Positions 25,127 through 34,135 are shown, counted from the first letter of the stretch. The stretch is DNA of 64,000 bases from Chitinophaga filiformis (GCF_021646545.1 NZ_JAKIRP010000006.1:310001-374000), one strand, 5' to 3'. The notes: generated from the sequence alone by a model not told the origin. Translations and numbers: made by a program.

Positions 25127-27589
25127 TCAGTTTCCGTCTTTCACACGGTTCTGTTCGTCTTCCAGACCGGTTTTACGGGTGCGTGCGGCTTTAATGCTGG
25201 TGTTTCCGAAGCGGTAGTTGAAGGAGAGTCTGAACTGCTGGCTTTCCCATTTGCTTCTTACAGCTGTGTAACGGCCACCATTTTCAAAACTTCCGCGGAA
25301 ACGCTGCATATTAAAAACGTCACTTACGTTGAATTTAATACTTCCCTTTTTGTGCAGGATCTGTTTGGATACACCCATGTCAACAGCGGCCATTGATTTC
25401 ATTCTGAACAGGCCTTCATCAGCAACCTGCGGAGAAAGATAAAAGACACTTACTTCAGCACCAATGCCTGCAGGCAAAGTAAAAGTCTGTTGGGTACGTC
25501 CCATAAATCCGCCGCCGGAAACAGTTACCAGGCGTGCGTCAACCGTAGTCTGGAACTTGTTGTAATAAGCTGACAGATAGGTAAAGCTGCTCCACCATTT
25601 GGTGATGGTTACCGGGAAAGAAATATTCAGGTTGAGAATATCAGATTTTGCAACGTTCAGGTATTTGTAACGAAGCGTCAGTGTATCTCCCGTGATCACA
25701 TCTTTGTCCGCTTCAACGATCTGCGTGATCTTATCTTTTGTATGTGTATAACCAACGGAAGTGGTCAGGAAATGTTTAAATGTATGTGTCAGCTCAATGT
25801 TGTTCGAATAAGATGGTTTCAGATAAGGATTTCCTGCTACAATGGTATATCTGTCCAGGTAAATCTCAAACGGATTCAGATCTCCGTAATCAGGTCGCTG
25901 TAAACGGCGGCTGTAAGAGATCCCCAGCTGATGGTTCTTTGCTGCTTCGTAGCTAACAAATACACTCGGAAACAGATTAAAATAGCTGGTATCATTCACC
26001 TGGTTGATGGTAAGTGAATTACCTTCCACATTACTCTGTTCCGCACGTAAACCTAACTGTACACTTACTTTTTTGAACTGTTTCTGGAAGTTAATGTACG
26101 CTGCATTTACGTTCTCTTTATAAAGGAAGTGGTTAGAGCGGTTCTTATCGTATACCCAGTTTCCACCGCGCAGCGAGTCAAATTTTGCATTGTTGTCAGT
26201 CTTTACAAAACTCAATTTAAAACCTGCTTCGAATTTAGCCTGGTGGGGCAATGGATGTACATAGTCTGCTTTAATCGTTTTTATATCGATCGTGCTGGGC
26301 TGATCATTACGGGAGGTATCACCATGCCTGTAAGTTTTACCAGACGGATCCCATATAGTGGAATAAATATTTGTATTGCGCTTATCCGTGTTGCGTGCAT
26401 AATCCAGGTCCACATTCAATTCTTTGCCGGTTGTATCCAGTATCGCCCTGTAGTTAACATTATATGCAATTCTTTTTGACTGTCCGTCATACAAGGTGCG
26501 CGTTTTCAATAATGAATCAATTGTTTCCCTGCCTCCTATTTTGGTGGTGGCATCTGCCGGCTCGTCGGAGTTCCAGGTGCTTGCATCTACCATTACGCCG
26601 ATTGTGTGGTTCTTACTGATGAAATAATCGCCACCAATTTTAACAGCATGGTAATCTGATTTCCTGTGACGGGTATTCTGCTGATCGAATACGGTGTACA
26701 ATCCATCGGTAGTACCCGTGCGGTATAGACCCAGATGCTGCTGATTCTCGCGGTGGTTATAGTTATAAGATCCGAAGAGGTTAAACTTCTCATTGCGATG
26801 ATTCAGGTTCAGCGAACCACCCCATTTTGGCGTCAGGCCATAAGCACCGGATATTGATACATTACCGTTAGTGCCCACCGTTTTATTCTTCTTTAGTTTG
26901 ATGTTGATGATCCCGGCGTTGCCCGCTGCATCATATTTGGCGGAAGGATTAGTGATCAATTCAATTTGCTCAATATTGCTACTGGGCATACTTTTCAGCA
27001 GCTGGGCAACGTCCTGGGAACTCATGTTAGTGGGCTTGCCATCAATCATAATAATGACACCACTCTTATTTTTGAGGTTGATATTATCGTCTTTATCTAT
27101 GGTAATGCCGGGTGATTTTTCCAATACATCCATGGCTGTACCACCAGAACCGATAATGCTGGCTTCAACGTTTACCACCATTTTATCGGCCCTTTGCTCC
27201 ACGAATGGCTTTTTAGCAGTTACATTCACTTCCTTTAGATTCTTTGCATCTGTTCCGAGTGAAAGTGTCTCTATTGTCACAGGTGCACTTCCCTTGATTT
27301 CGAAAGGCTTGCTGAACGCTTTGGTCATACCAACATACGCAGCTGCGATCAGGTACTTACCCTGTTTTACCTGCTCGAATTCATACTGACCGTTGATGTC
27401 GGCAATAGCCCCTTTTACCAGGGAGGAGTCTTTTGCTTTTAATAAAGTGATAGTGGCAAATTCAACAGGTTTGTTCCCTGTCTGTGTAACGCGGCCAGAA
27501 ATTCTGGCTGTCTCAATGGTCTGCGCCTGGGTGGTTTTGATGCTGCACAGTAATAAAATAGAGGCCAACAATGTAGTAGTCGATTTCAT
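25127..27589 (-). CDS. TonB-dependent receptor / outer-membrane beta-barrel family protein
   Basis: An 820-residue outer-membrane protein. A signal peptide (ending TQA-Q) is followed by a carboxypeptidase-regulatory-like domain (ISGRVTQTGNKPVEFATITLL ... ADINGQYEFEQVKQGKY), a plug region (DVLEKSPGITIDKDDNINLKN ... IMIDGKPTNMSSQDVAQLLKSMPSSNIEQIELITNPS-like) and a long barrel ending FNYRFGN plus a charged tail. It belongs to the 'outer membrane beta-barrel protein' class, often without dedicated SusD partners. Substrate unknown. It lies 187 bp upstream (plus coordinates) of the ECF sigma gene on the same strand but ends before its promoter region. Confidence 0.9.
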   Translation of the reverse strand: MKSTTTLLASILLLCSIKTTQAQTIETARISGRVTQTGNKPVEFATITLLKAKDSSLVKGAIADINGQYEFEQVKQGKYLIAAAYVGMTKAFSKPFEIKGSAPVTIETLSLGTDAKNLKEVNVTAKKPFVEQRADKMVVNVEASIIGSGGTAMDVLEKSPGITIDKDDNINLKNKSGVIIMIDGKPTNMSSQDVAQLLKSMPSSNIEQIELITNPSAKYDAAGNAGIINIKLKKNKTVGTNGNVSISGAYGLTPKWGGSLNLNHRNEKFNLFGSYNYNHRENQQHLGLYRTGTTDGLYTVFDQQNTRHRKSDYHAVKIGGDYFISKNHTIGVMVDASTWNSDEPADATTKIGGRETIDSLLKTRTLYDGQSKRIAYNVNYRAILDTTGKELNVDLDYARNTDKRNTNIYSTIWDPSGKTYRHGDTSRNDQPSTIDIKTIKADYVHPLPHQAKFEAGFKLSFVKTDNNAKFDSLRGGNWVYDKNRSNHFLYKENVNAAYINFQKQFKKVSVQLGLRAEQSNVEGNSLTINQVNDTSYFNLFPSVFVSYEAAKNHQLGISYSRRLQRPDYGDLNPFEIYLDRYTIVAGNPYLKPSYSNNIELTHTFKHFLTTSVGYTHTKDKITQIVEADKDVITGDTLTLRYKYLNVAKSDILNLNISFPVTITKWWSSFTYLSAYYNKFQTTVDARLVTVSGGGFMGRTQQTFTLPAGIGAEVSVFYLSPQVADEGLFRMKSMAAVDMGVSKQILHKKGSIKFNVSDVFNMQRFRGSFENGGRYTAVRSKWESQQFRLSFNYRFGNTSIKAARTRKTGLEDEQNRVKDGN

Positions 27590-27833
27590 ATAAGGATGAT
27601 TTAAATTTATTATAAGCTTCTTTTCATTCTTTTGTCGTTATAGAACCGTTCTTAGTACAGAACCTTTCTTAAACAACTACAGTGTAAAGGTAGGTATTGT
27701 GCATTGCATAGTACATAGTTTTACACAAGCGGTATCCTGGCAGGGATGATTGGCAAAAGTTCAAGAAAGGTGACAGGAAGATGCTTACTAAAGACGAACG
27801 AAAATGAGTTTCGTTACAAGTCTGGTGTAATAA

Positions 27834-27864
27834 AAAAAGGCATTGCCCATAAAAAGCAATGCCT
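27834..27864 (-). terminator. Terminator of the lgt-like/hemerythrin operon
   Basis: AGGCATTGC and GCAATGCCT form a perfect 9-bp stem; on the minus strand it is followed by seven T residues. The rest of 27590-27837 holds the upstream region of the TonB receptor; I see no consensus promoter in it. Confidence 0.88.
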
Positions 27865-27887
27865 TGATAATTATATGATTATCGGAC

Positions 27888-28313
27888 TCAGGTCCAGTTA
27901 ATAGCTTCAAGCACCTCTGGAAGCTCCGTCTGCAATTTCTCGAAGAATACCCTTTCTTCCTTTCTTATGTGCGCTTCCAGGCTTCTTGCCAGCACGTCCA
28001 TCGCGGAAATCAGGTCGGTATTCTCGGTGAGCGCGCTATACATGCGGGAGATCTGCTGATGCTCCTGTATTAGTTCTTTAATTATTTCGTCTATTTCAGG
28101 ATGACGGCCGGTGCATACTTCAAAAAGATACTCTTCTTTTTGGATGTGAGGGACCATTACTTCCTGGAAGACTTTTACAATGTAGGCAAGCTTCGCATTG
28201 GTTTCCAGCGGAAATCCTTCGTATGCGGCTGCATCATTCTTGAGATACCGGCACACGAACAGTAAACGCTGGTGTTCCTGTGACAGCGGTATCAGGACCG
28301 GGTGACGTTGCAT
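27888..28313 (-). CDS. Hemerythrin domain protein
   Basis: A 141-residue four-helix protein with the His/Glu ligand pattern of a di-iron hemerythrin: SQEHQRL, VPHIQKEEYLFE (HxxxE), QEHQQI and HIRKEERVFFE (HxxxE). It probably binds O2 or NO or senses iron/oxygen; the role is unspecified. It starts 2 bp after the end of the Lgt-like gene, so both share one transcript. Confidence 0.87.
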   Translation of the reverse strand: MQRHPVLIPLSQEHQRLLFVCRYLKNDAAAYEGFPLETNAKLAYIVKVFQEVMVPHIQKEEYLFEVCTGRHPEIDEIIKELIQEHQQISRMYSALTENTDLISAMDVLARSLEAHIRKEERVFFEKLQTELPEVLEAINWT

Positions 28314-28315
28314 GA

Positions 28316-29614
28316 TCAGACTACTGGTTTTGCTGCTTTATATATTTTACGGCAATACCATACTAATGCGGCGCCACCTATTACCATTAAAGAAGATATT
28401 ATTTCTGCCTGGGTAGGATGAAATCCGAAGATGTCATATTTCGTGTTTACCCGGATCTTTTCGATGAAGAAACGCTCTACCCCATTCATTATCAGGTAGA
28501 TGCCAAAGATAACACCCGGAACGGTGATCTTTTTGCGCAGGCTCCATAATGCAGCGAACAGTAAGAGACAAACAATGATCTCATACAGGGCAGTGGGATA
28601 AACGGCTATCGGCAGTACATTACAGTACTTACCGGTGCAACCGGCCATCTGTACGCCTTCGTTGATCACATTGTGCGGATATCCATAGGCAAAGAACCAG
28701 TCTGGCAGGAAACTCAAGCCACCGGGTTTAGTAAACGGTGCATGAGGTATGTGCTCCAGCATTCCATATTGCCTGGTGAAAAACTGTTCATTCGCCTTTA
28801 CAACTTCCTGGAATTTTGACGGATCCACCGCCTGTACCTTACCTGCAGCGTCTGTGATATAACTACTGTTATAGATACCCCAGTCACCATCTCCGGAAAA
28901 GTGGCAGCCCATACGTCCTACACCATAGGCCAGCATAAGCCCCGGAGCCGCACTGTCTATCAGGTGCCAGATATTGATACCTTTTTTAGCAGCGTAACGT
29001 ATAATAACTATAGATGCGAGGATAAGTCCACCGTAGAATGTCAGACCACTGAAAGACAACAAAGCGCCTATCGGGTCCTGTACAAACTCGCCCCAATTCT
29101 CAAGGTTATGAAAGATCTTGGCGCCCAGCAGACCAGCAACAGCTGCCATGACTGTAAAATCGGGTACCCGCTGGTGGGGCATGATCATCACAGTTTCTTC
29201 TTTCGGCTTGGGTAGCTCCTGTTTCTTGGCAGATCTGTATTTGAGGTAGGCAAAAAGACCGCCCAATACAATTCCCCCCAACAGGTTCCCGCGGGAGGAT
29301 AATATATATGATTGCAGATCCTGGGAGGCTTCTGCCCATTCAAAGGTTAATCCCAATATCTTGTATCCTAACACAAAACCCAGCAAACCATGGATCAATA
29401 CTTCGGTCATGTTTACCGGCTTACCGGTTATCACTTTTTCAGGTACGCCTGTAAGCCAGCCTAATTGTTCTCTTCTTTTCAGCTCACTTGTCAATACATA
29501 AGCAGCCGCCAGAAAAGCAACGGCAACAAAAAAACCGAATGTCTGCAGAAGTTTAAGTAAAGGGATGTCTAAACCGAAAAGGTCGTGAAACGCGTAATAT
29601 AAATTAGGATACAT
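28316..29614 (-). CDS. Prolipoprotein diacylglyceryl transferase family protein (long, divergent)
   Basis: A 432-residue polytopic membrane protein. Lgt attaches diacylglycerol to the lipobox cysteine of lipoprotein precursors. The fold is recognisable (LLPIAVYPTALYEIIVCLLL, NGVERFFIEKIRVN, LTFYGGLI). It is much longer than the usual 270-300 residues, and the Lgt signature GRxGNFxNxE reads GRMGCHFSGDGDWG, with the conserved Asn missing. ATG 29614 is chosen; the frame two codons upstream starts with TTG. It could be the cell's Lgt or a relative with another role; many lipoproteins in this window require an Lgt somewhere. Confidence 0.82.
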   Translation of the reverse strand: MYPNLYYAFHDLFGLDIPLLKLLQTFGFFVAVAFLAAAYVLTSELKRREQLGWLTGVPEKVITGKPVNMTEVLIHGLLGFVLGYKILGLTFEWAEASQDLQSYILSSRGNLLGGIVLGGLFAYLKYRSAKKQELPKPKEETVMIMPHQRVPDFTVMAAVAGLLGAKIFHNLENWGEFVQDPIGALLSFSGLTFYGGLILASIVIIRYAAKKGINIWHLIDSAAPGLMLAYGVGRMGCHFSGDGDWGIYNSSYITDAAGKVQAVDPSKFQEVVKANEQFFTRQYGMLEHIPHAPFTKPGGLSFLPDWFFAYGYPHNVINEGVQMAGCTGKYCNVLPIAVYPTALYEIIVCLLLFAALWSLRKKITVPGVIFGIYLIMNGVERFFIEKIRVNTKYDIFGFHPTQAEIISSLMVIGGAALVWYCRKIYKAAKPVV

Positions 29615-29788
29615 AGCCAAAAAAAATTGGTGATCTGAATTTTCCTATGAACAAAGCCGAATTAGTCAAATGGAAAATCAAACCACCAAAGTAAGCTGTA
29701 AAAATCACAAATTCCAAATCATAATCCCTTTTTCTATTGTGTAAACAATATAATAACAACAGAAAAAAGAATTACGATCCGGATAATT

Positions 29789-30202
29789 TTAGCAGTATTG
29801 CTCGAAAGCATCAACCAGGTTTGCTGCAATCATCTGTGCAGGACGACCTTCGATCATATGACGCTCAATAAAGTGTACCAGCTGACCATCTTTAAATAAA
29901 GCGATCGCAGGTGAAGACGGAGGATAAGGTAACAGGTGAGAACGGATCTGTTGTACAGCCGCCATATCAAATCCTGCGAAGCTGGTCGTTAACCTGTCGG
30001 GTTTCTTCTGGCTATGCGCTACAGCCAATAAAACACCCGGACGAGCAGTACCTGCAGAGCAACCACAAACTGAATTGATCATTACCAGTGTAGTTCCTTC
30101 TTTCTTTAAAGTCTCATCTACTTTTTCCGGTGACAGCAATTCTTCAAAACCATTATCTGTCAACTCTGCCTTCATTGGCAGTACAAGTTCTGCTGGATAC
30201 AT
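29789..30202 (-). CDS. Bacilliredoxin, BrxA/BrxB family
   Basis: A 137-residue thioredoxin-fold protein with the characteristic CGC active site (Cys46-Gly47-Cys48) in MINSVCGCSAGTARPG. Family members remove low-molecular-weight thiols from oxidised proteins; which thiol this organism uses is not visible here. Single gene. Length and start (MYPAELVLPMKAEL) match the family. Confidence 0.93.
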   Translation of the reverse strand: MYPAELVLPMKAELTDNGFEELLSPEKVDETLKKEGTTLVMINSVCGCSAGTARPGVLLAVAHSQKKPDRLTTSFAGFDMAAVQQIRSHLLPYPPSSPAIALFKDGQLVHFIERHMIEGRPAQMIAANLVDAFEQYC

Positions 30203-30366
30203 ATAACTACAATTTTTTTTGTTCGATAGTTTTCACAAAGTTAATCATAAGCTGATAAATAGAAAAACATGAATGAATATGCCGTAATGTCATTAACAAC
30301 TAGCCCATAACGACAAAAAGTCGGAAACACTATCCCATATTATAGCAAAATAGCAGATTTAATGCC

Positions 30367-30391
30367 ATGGTATTCCGTTTGCATATACCAT
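30367..30391. promoter_or_regulatory. Inverted repeat upstream of the Hsp20 gene
   Basis: ATGGTAT and ATACCAT (7 bp, perfect) flank an 11-bp spacer, 41 bp before the Hsp20 start codon. Position fits an operator or a 5' leader hairpin. It differs from the inverted repeat before groES. Confidence 0.45.
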
Positions 30392-30432
30392 CCCGAACAA
30401 ATTTTTAAAACAAACACTAAAATTTATAAACT

Positions 30433-30888
30433 ATGACTTTCGTAAAATTCAACCAGGCACCTGCAGTAAAATCCTTCGGCGGTTTAGTAGAAGAAATTTT
30501 TAACAACGCCGGTTTCAACAAAGCCTGGAAAGACGATTTCCACACAAATGACTTTTACGGCGCTTATCCCCCTGTGAACATCACAGAAACTAAAGACGCC
30601 TACCAGGTGGACCTGCTGGTTCCCGGATTATCCAAAGAAGACCTGAAGATCAATCTGGAGAACAAAACCCTGACTATCAGCGCAGAGAAAGTTGCAGAAA
30701 GCAAAGACGAGAACCAGAAACAATTACGCAGGGAGTTCAGCTTCCGTTCATTCAAACGTTCCTTTACCCTGAATGAGCAGGTGGACGCTGAAAAGATCCA
30801 GGCTAAGTATGAAAATGGTATCCTGAAGCTACAGTTGGCGAAGAAAGAAAATGTGCAGGACGCAGCTAAAGTGATCGTAGTAGAATAA
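30433..30888 (+). CDS. Small heat shock protein, Hsp20/alpha-crystallin family
   Basis: A 151-residue ATP-independent chaperone. The alpha-crystallin domain runs from PPVNITETKDAYQVDLLVPG to the signature GILKLQLAKKE, with LENKTLTISAEK in the middle and a short IVVE tail. ATG 30433 gives the normal length. It has its own terminator and an upstream inverted repeat. Confidence 0.96.
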   Translation: MTFVKFNQAPAVKSFGGLVEEIFNNAGFNKAWKDDFHTNDFYGAYPPVNITETKDAYQVDLLVPGLSKEDLKINLENKTLTISAEKVAESKDENQKQLRREFSFRSFKRSFTLNEQVDAEKIQAKYENGILKLQLAKKENVQDAAKVIVVE

Positions 30889-30909
30889 GAGAAAGGTTGA
30901 ATAAGTGTG

Positions 30910-30941
30910 ATTCCCCTCCCTTACCGGGAGGGGATTTTTTG
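30910..30941 (+). terminator. Terminator of the Hsp20 gene
   Basis: TCCCCTCCC and GGGAGGGGA form a GC-rich stem with a T6 run, 21 bp after the stop codon. Confidence 0.9.
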
Positions 30942-31036
30942 TTTTATCCCTAACACGAATTTCCCCCATAATTCACACAAACGTTTAAGAACGAAACTGT
31001 TTTTATAGGATAATTTGCCATACAACTATATGGGCT

Positions 31037-31876
31037 ATGCCGCAACTGTTGAAAAAAATATATACACTGGCAGTTAAAATCTACCGCAACACTGAAGATG
31101 CGGTGATTGGCAATGCTTTACATATTAGCACCGACTCGAGGGAACGATGTAACACGCGGTTATTATTTGATTATCTGTTCTTTCACCTGTTACTTCTGAT
31201 TCCTGTATCCCTCATCGGCATGTACACACATAATACAACGGAACTGTTATTGATAGTTGCCTTTGTTATCTCTCTGGGAGGCTGCCTCATAATGGTCCGA
31301 AATGGAGTACCTGTCAAAACAGTAAGTGTCGTTGCAGCCTTTGTCACATTCATCATGCCCGCCATCTGCTCCTTTTTAAACAACCAGGACCTTTCCCTCA
31401 GATACGCAATGATCTGGGTACTGAGTATCCTGTTTTGTTATATTACAACCAATATAGTAGCTACTCTCTCCCTCGGCGGACTGCTTTGTAGCTACCTGAG
31501 CCTGGTAGCCTGGATGAAAGTGAATAATATAACGACCTACGTGATGCCTGGTTTCACGCCCGAGCAGAGTTTTATTTTCACTCCTGTGCTTACCGGTTTT
31601 TACATCATATTCCTTATCAGAGTCTTAGGCGCTCATTACCGGAATATCTTCATATCTGAACATGAACGTACGCTTCAGAAACAAAAGCAGCATTCGTCTC
31701 TGCTTAGCCAGCATCTGACCAAGCAATTCATTATCCTTAAAGGGCTTTCACGTTCAGGAAAATCTAAATACCTGGACGGAAACAGGGAACTGCTGGAGGC
31801 TTGCCTGATAGAAATTGAAAAACAGTGTGAAAGTGCTATCGACTACCTTGATAATGGTCCACATCTGGAAAGTTAA
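31037..31876 (+). CDS. Six-helix membrane protein of unknown function
   Basis: A 279-residue protein, not recognised. A short N-terminal cytosolic part is followed by about six hydrophobic segments between residues ~45 and ~205, then a cytosolic charged tail beginning at SEHERTLQKQKQ. The layout resembles the membrane sensor half of a histidine kinase, but the tail (LSRSGKSKYLDGNRELLEACLIEIEKQCESAIDYL) has no H-box or ATPase domain. It may be a truncated or repurposed sensor. Flanked by Hsp20 and the gene-free region 31877-32506; no operon. Confidence 0.75.
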   Translation: MPQLLKKIYTLAVKIYRNTEDAVIGNALHISTDSRERCNTRLLFDYLFFHLLLLIPVSLIGMYTHNTTELLLIVAFVISLGGCLIMVRNGVPVKTVSVVAAFVTFIMPAICSFLNNQDLSLRYAMIWVLSILFCYITTNIVATLSLGGLLCSYLSLVAWMKVNNITTYVMPGFTPEQSFIFTPVLTGFYIIFLIRVLGAHYRNIFISEHERTLQKQKQHSSLLSQHLTKQFIILKGLSRSGKSKYLDGNRELLEACLIEIEKQCESAIDYLDNGPHLES

Positions 31877-31928
31877 AGCTAAGTCCGGCGCATACACATC
31901 CGTGTGAGGGGAAAACAATGATGGTGAG

Positions 31929-31944
31929 GAACCCTTATAAAAAT
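31929..31944. repeat. 16-bp direct repeat, left copy
   Basis: GAACCCTTATAAAAAT, identical to 32437-32452. Weaker similarity (ATGATG before it) extends the match. The two copies bracket about 490 bp containing the possible structured RNA. Confidence 0.7.
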
Positions 31945-31982
31945 TACAACTTTCGGGTATTTCCCACGTTTTTGAACCACCT

Positions 31983-31990
31983 TACCTTTG
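31983..31990 (+). promoter_or_regulatory. TAnnTTTG box in the intergenic region
   Basis: TACCTTTG matches the Bacteroidota -7 box, about 125 bp before the structured element at 32117. No TTTG at the right -33 distance is seen, so support is partial. Confidence 0.35.
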
Positions 31991-32107
31991 TTATGTAAAC
32001 AAACAGGGTCCTATTCTCCCTATACACCACTGATTCTCTTTCTCCCTATACATCATACCTTTTATCCCTTTCTGGTCTTATTTTCCTATATGCTTTTTGA
32101 TGGTAAT

Positions 32108-32235
32108 CCTATGCCGTGAAATGCGACCGGGAATAAATCCCCGGACGACAAAACACGTGACCCGCTGCGGCAGGTCGAATGCCGGCGTATACAATTCACC
32201 GCATTTCAGCCCGCTTCATGCGGGCTATGTGTTTT
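32108..32235 (+). ncRNA. Possible structured RNA ending in a terminator hairpin
   Basis: TGAAATGCG (32117-32125) pairs perfectly with CGCATTTCA (32200-32208) and encloses two further stems: CCGGG/CCCGG at 32127-32144, and CGC..CGGCA/TGCCGGCG at 32163-32187. GACC (32159-32162) could also pair with GGTC in the second loop. Immediately after, AGCCCGC/GCGGGCT (32208-32226) is a terminator-like hairpin with a weak T-run. No open frame is convincing. It does not match 6S, SRP, tmRNA or RNase P as I know them. Confidence 0.4.
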
Positions 32236-32436
32236 AGCTCCGGTGACAACCACGAGAAATTGCGGTACACGACAAATAACAAACGGGACCCCGACATTTA
32301 TATGGAGTTGAAGTAAACGCATTTTTGAATATCCAGGCGAAGTACCAGACATATCCCAATCACACATTCAAGTCGACTGAGCACACCCCCGGGATATACA
32401 CGAGACATACACGACGCATCTCCGGTTGATGATACC

Positions 32437-32452
32437 GAACCCTTATAAAAAT
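32437..32452. repeat. 16-bp direct repeat, right copy
   Basis: GAACCCTTATAAAAAT, identical to 31929-31944, just before the terminator of the arginine decarboxylase gene. Confidence 0.7.
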
Positions 32453-32453
32453 G

Positions 32454-32478
32454 AAAAACCCCGCGAGAAGTCGCGGGG
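32454..32478 (-). terminator. Terminator of the arginine decarboxylase gene
   Basis: CCCCGCGA-GAAG-TCGCGGGG stem, followed on the minus strand by TTTTTCATTTTT. It lies 29 bp past the stop. Confidence 0.9.
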
Positions 32479-32506
32479 TGTGTCAGTGGATTACTAACCC
32501 ATTTTT

Positions 32507-33904
32507 TTAATAACCCAAAATCTTTAACATACTCTGGGCGGTTTGCTCCTTGGCATACAGCCAGTCTTTCAGCTGCCCGTTTTTGTCATATCCAACGATC
32601 ACATGCTTGGGAGATGGTATCAGACAATGTTTGATACCGCCATACCCGCTCAGCTGGTCCTGGTAAGCACCGGTGTGGAAGAAGCCGATATAGAGTGGCT
32701 CTTCTCCGGATAACTTAGGCAGGAATACCGCATTTATGTGTTCTTCAGAAGTGTAAAAGTCATAACCGTCACAAGTCAGCCCTCCGAGGTGGACCTCCTG
32801 GTATTCCTGATCCCATTTATTGATCGGGAGCATCAGGAACTTCTCACCAATTCCCCAGGTATCCGGCAAGGTAGTAATGAAAGAACTGTCGATCATATAC
32901 CAGTTTTCCCTGTCGTTCTGCATCTTTTCCCCTACTACGCTATAGATTACAGCGCCGCTTTCACCCACGGTGAAGGAACCGAACTCAGTATAGATATCAG
33001 GTACCGGTACCTTGTTTTTCTTACAAACACTCTTGATGTTGGCAACGATCTCATTTACAATATAATTGTAATCGTAATCGAAGCCCAGGGAATGCTTGAT
33101 CGGGAATCCGCCTCCTATATTAATACTATCCAGTTCAGGACAGATCTTCTTCAACTGGCAGTACAAGTTCAACACGCGGTTAAACTGGCTCCAATAATAG
33201 ATATCGTCCTTGATACCCTTGTTCATGAAAAAATGCAGCATTTTCAGCTCGAATTTTTCATTTCCCTTCAGCTTATCCACATAGAACTCCAGCACATCGC
33301 GGGAACGGATACCTAATCTGGACGTATAAAAGTCAAAGGTCGGCTCCTCTTCCGCTGCAATACGCAGCCCCAGTTTCACCTTATCCTTTGAGCGGATAAA
33401 TTTCTGATAGTCTTCCAGCTCCTCTTTGTTATCCAGCACAGGGATCACATTGCGGAATCCGGAGTTGATCAAACGGGCGATCGCTTTTGTATACGGCTTG
33501 GTTTTGTAACCGTTACAGATCACGAAGGTGTCCTTATTGATCTTCTTCCTTTCATATAATTTGGTAATAATATCAATATCATATGCGAAGGAAGTCTCGA
33601 TATGTATATTGTGCTTCAGCGTTTCCTCCATTATAAAGGAGAAATGCGAACTTTTGGTGCAATAACAATAGTAGTAGTTCCCATCGTACCTATTCTTCTT
33701 AATTGCATCCTGGAACATTTTCTTTGCCTTATTTATCTGCATTCCAATCTTTGGCAAATAAGTCAGCTTGAAAGGTGTCCCGTACTTGTCGATCAAAGCC
33801 TTGATATTGACCCCATTAAACTCCAGGTAGCTATCCTGTACATCAAATCCTTCCTGAGGAAACTCGAAGGTCTGGTTAACGAGATCTGTGTAGGTGCTGT
33901 TCAT
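32507..33904 (-). CDS. speA: Arginine decarboxylase-like PLP enzyme (group IV)
   Basis: A 465-residue PLP-dependent decarboxylase, probably making agmatine for polyamine synthesis. An alanine-racemase-type barrel with the PLP lysine in YCYCTKSSHF (about residue 84), HIETSFAYDID, the phosphate-binding Gly-rich SINIGGGFPIKHS, and the active-site Cys-Asp in LTCDGYDF. The end HTGAYQDQLSGYGGIKH contains the substrate-side Tyr. It is shorter than E. coli SpeA (about 630-660) but typical for the Bacteroidota enzyme. Diaminopimelate or carboxynorspermidine decarboxylase are less likely alternatives. No agmatinase gene is in the window. Confidence 0.85.
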   Translation of the reverse strand: MNSTYTDLVNQTFEFPQEGFDVQDSYLEFNGVNIKALIDKYGTPFKLTYLPKIGMQINKAKKMFQDAIKKNRYDGNYYYCYCTKSSHFSFIMEETLKHNIHIETSFAYDIDIITKLYERKKINKDTFVICNGYKTKPYTKAIARLINSGFRNVIPVLDNKEELEDYQKFIRSKDKVKLGLRIAAEEEPTFDFYTSRLGIRSRDVLEFYVDKLKGNEKFELKMLHFFMNKGIKDDIYYWSQFNRVLNLYCQLKKICPELDSINIGGGFPIKHSLGFDYDYNYIVNEIVANIKSVCKKNKVPVPDIYTEFGSFTVGESGAVIYSVVGEKMQNDRENWYMIDSSFITTLPDTWGIGEKFLMLPINKWDQEYQEVHLGGLTCDGYDFYTSEEHINAVFLPKLSGEEPLYIGFFHTGAYQDQLSGYGGIKHCLIPSPKHVIVGYDKNGQLKDWLYAKEQTAQSMLKILGY

Positions 33905-34135
33905 TTAAACCTATGAAACATTTTAAGGATTAGTAAAAAGCAATCACAACCCTCGCTGGAAAACTCCTGGTTTACACACCTACGTCAGTTCGAAACCCAG
34001 CAAAATTGGTTGCAAAGCTAAATATTTTGTCCAATTGGCCGGGCAAAAACTTTCAATTTTTTTTAAATGGTTAGATATTATGCTAAAACGTTACATATCA
34101 AGCAATTGATGCTAAATACATATGCTATTTTTATA

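Noticed and set aside
32108..32235. 6S RNA, SRP RNA, tmRNA or RNase P RNA
   Set aside because: None of their hallmark sequences (for example the SRP GGAAG loop context or RNase P GAGGAAAGTCC) is present.
33960..34030. tRNA-like TTCGAAACCC stretch
   Set aside because: No acceptor stem or anticodon arm can be built around it.
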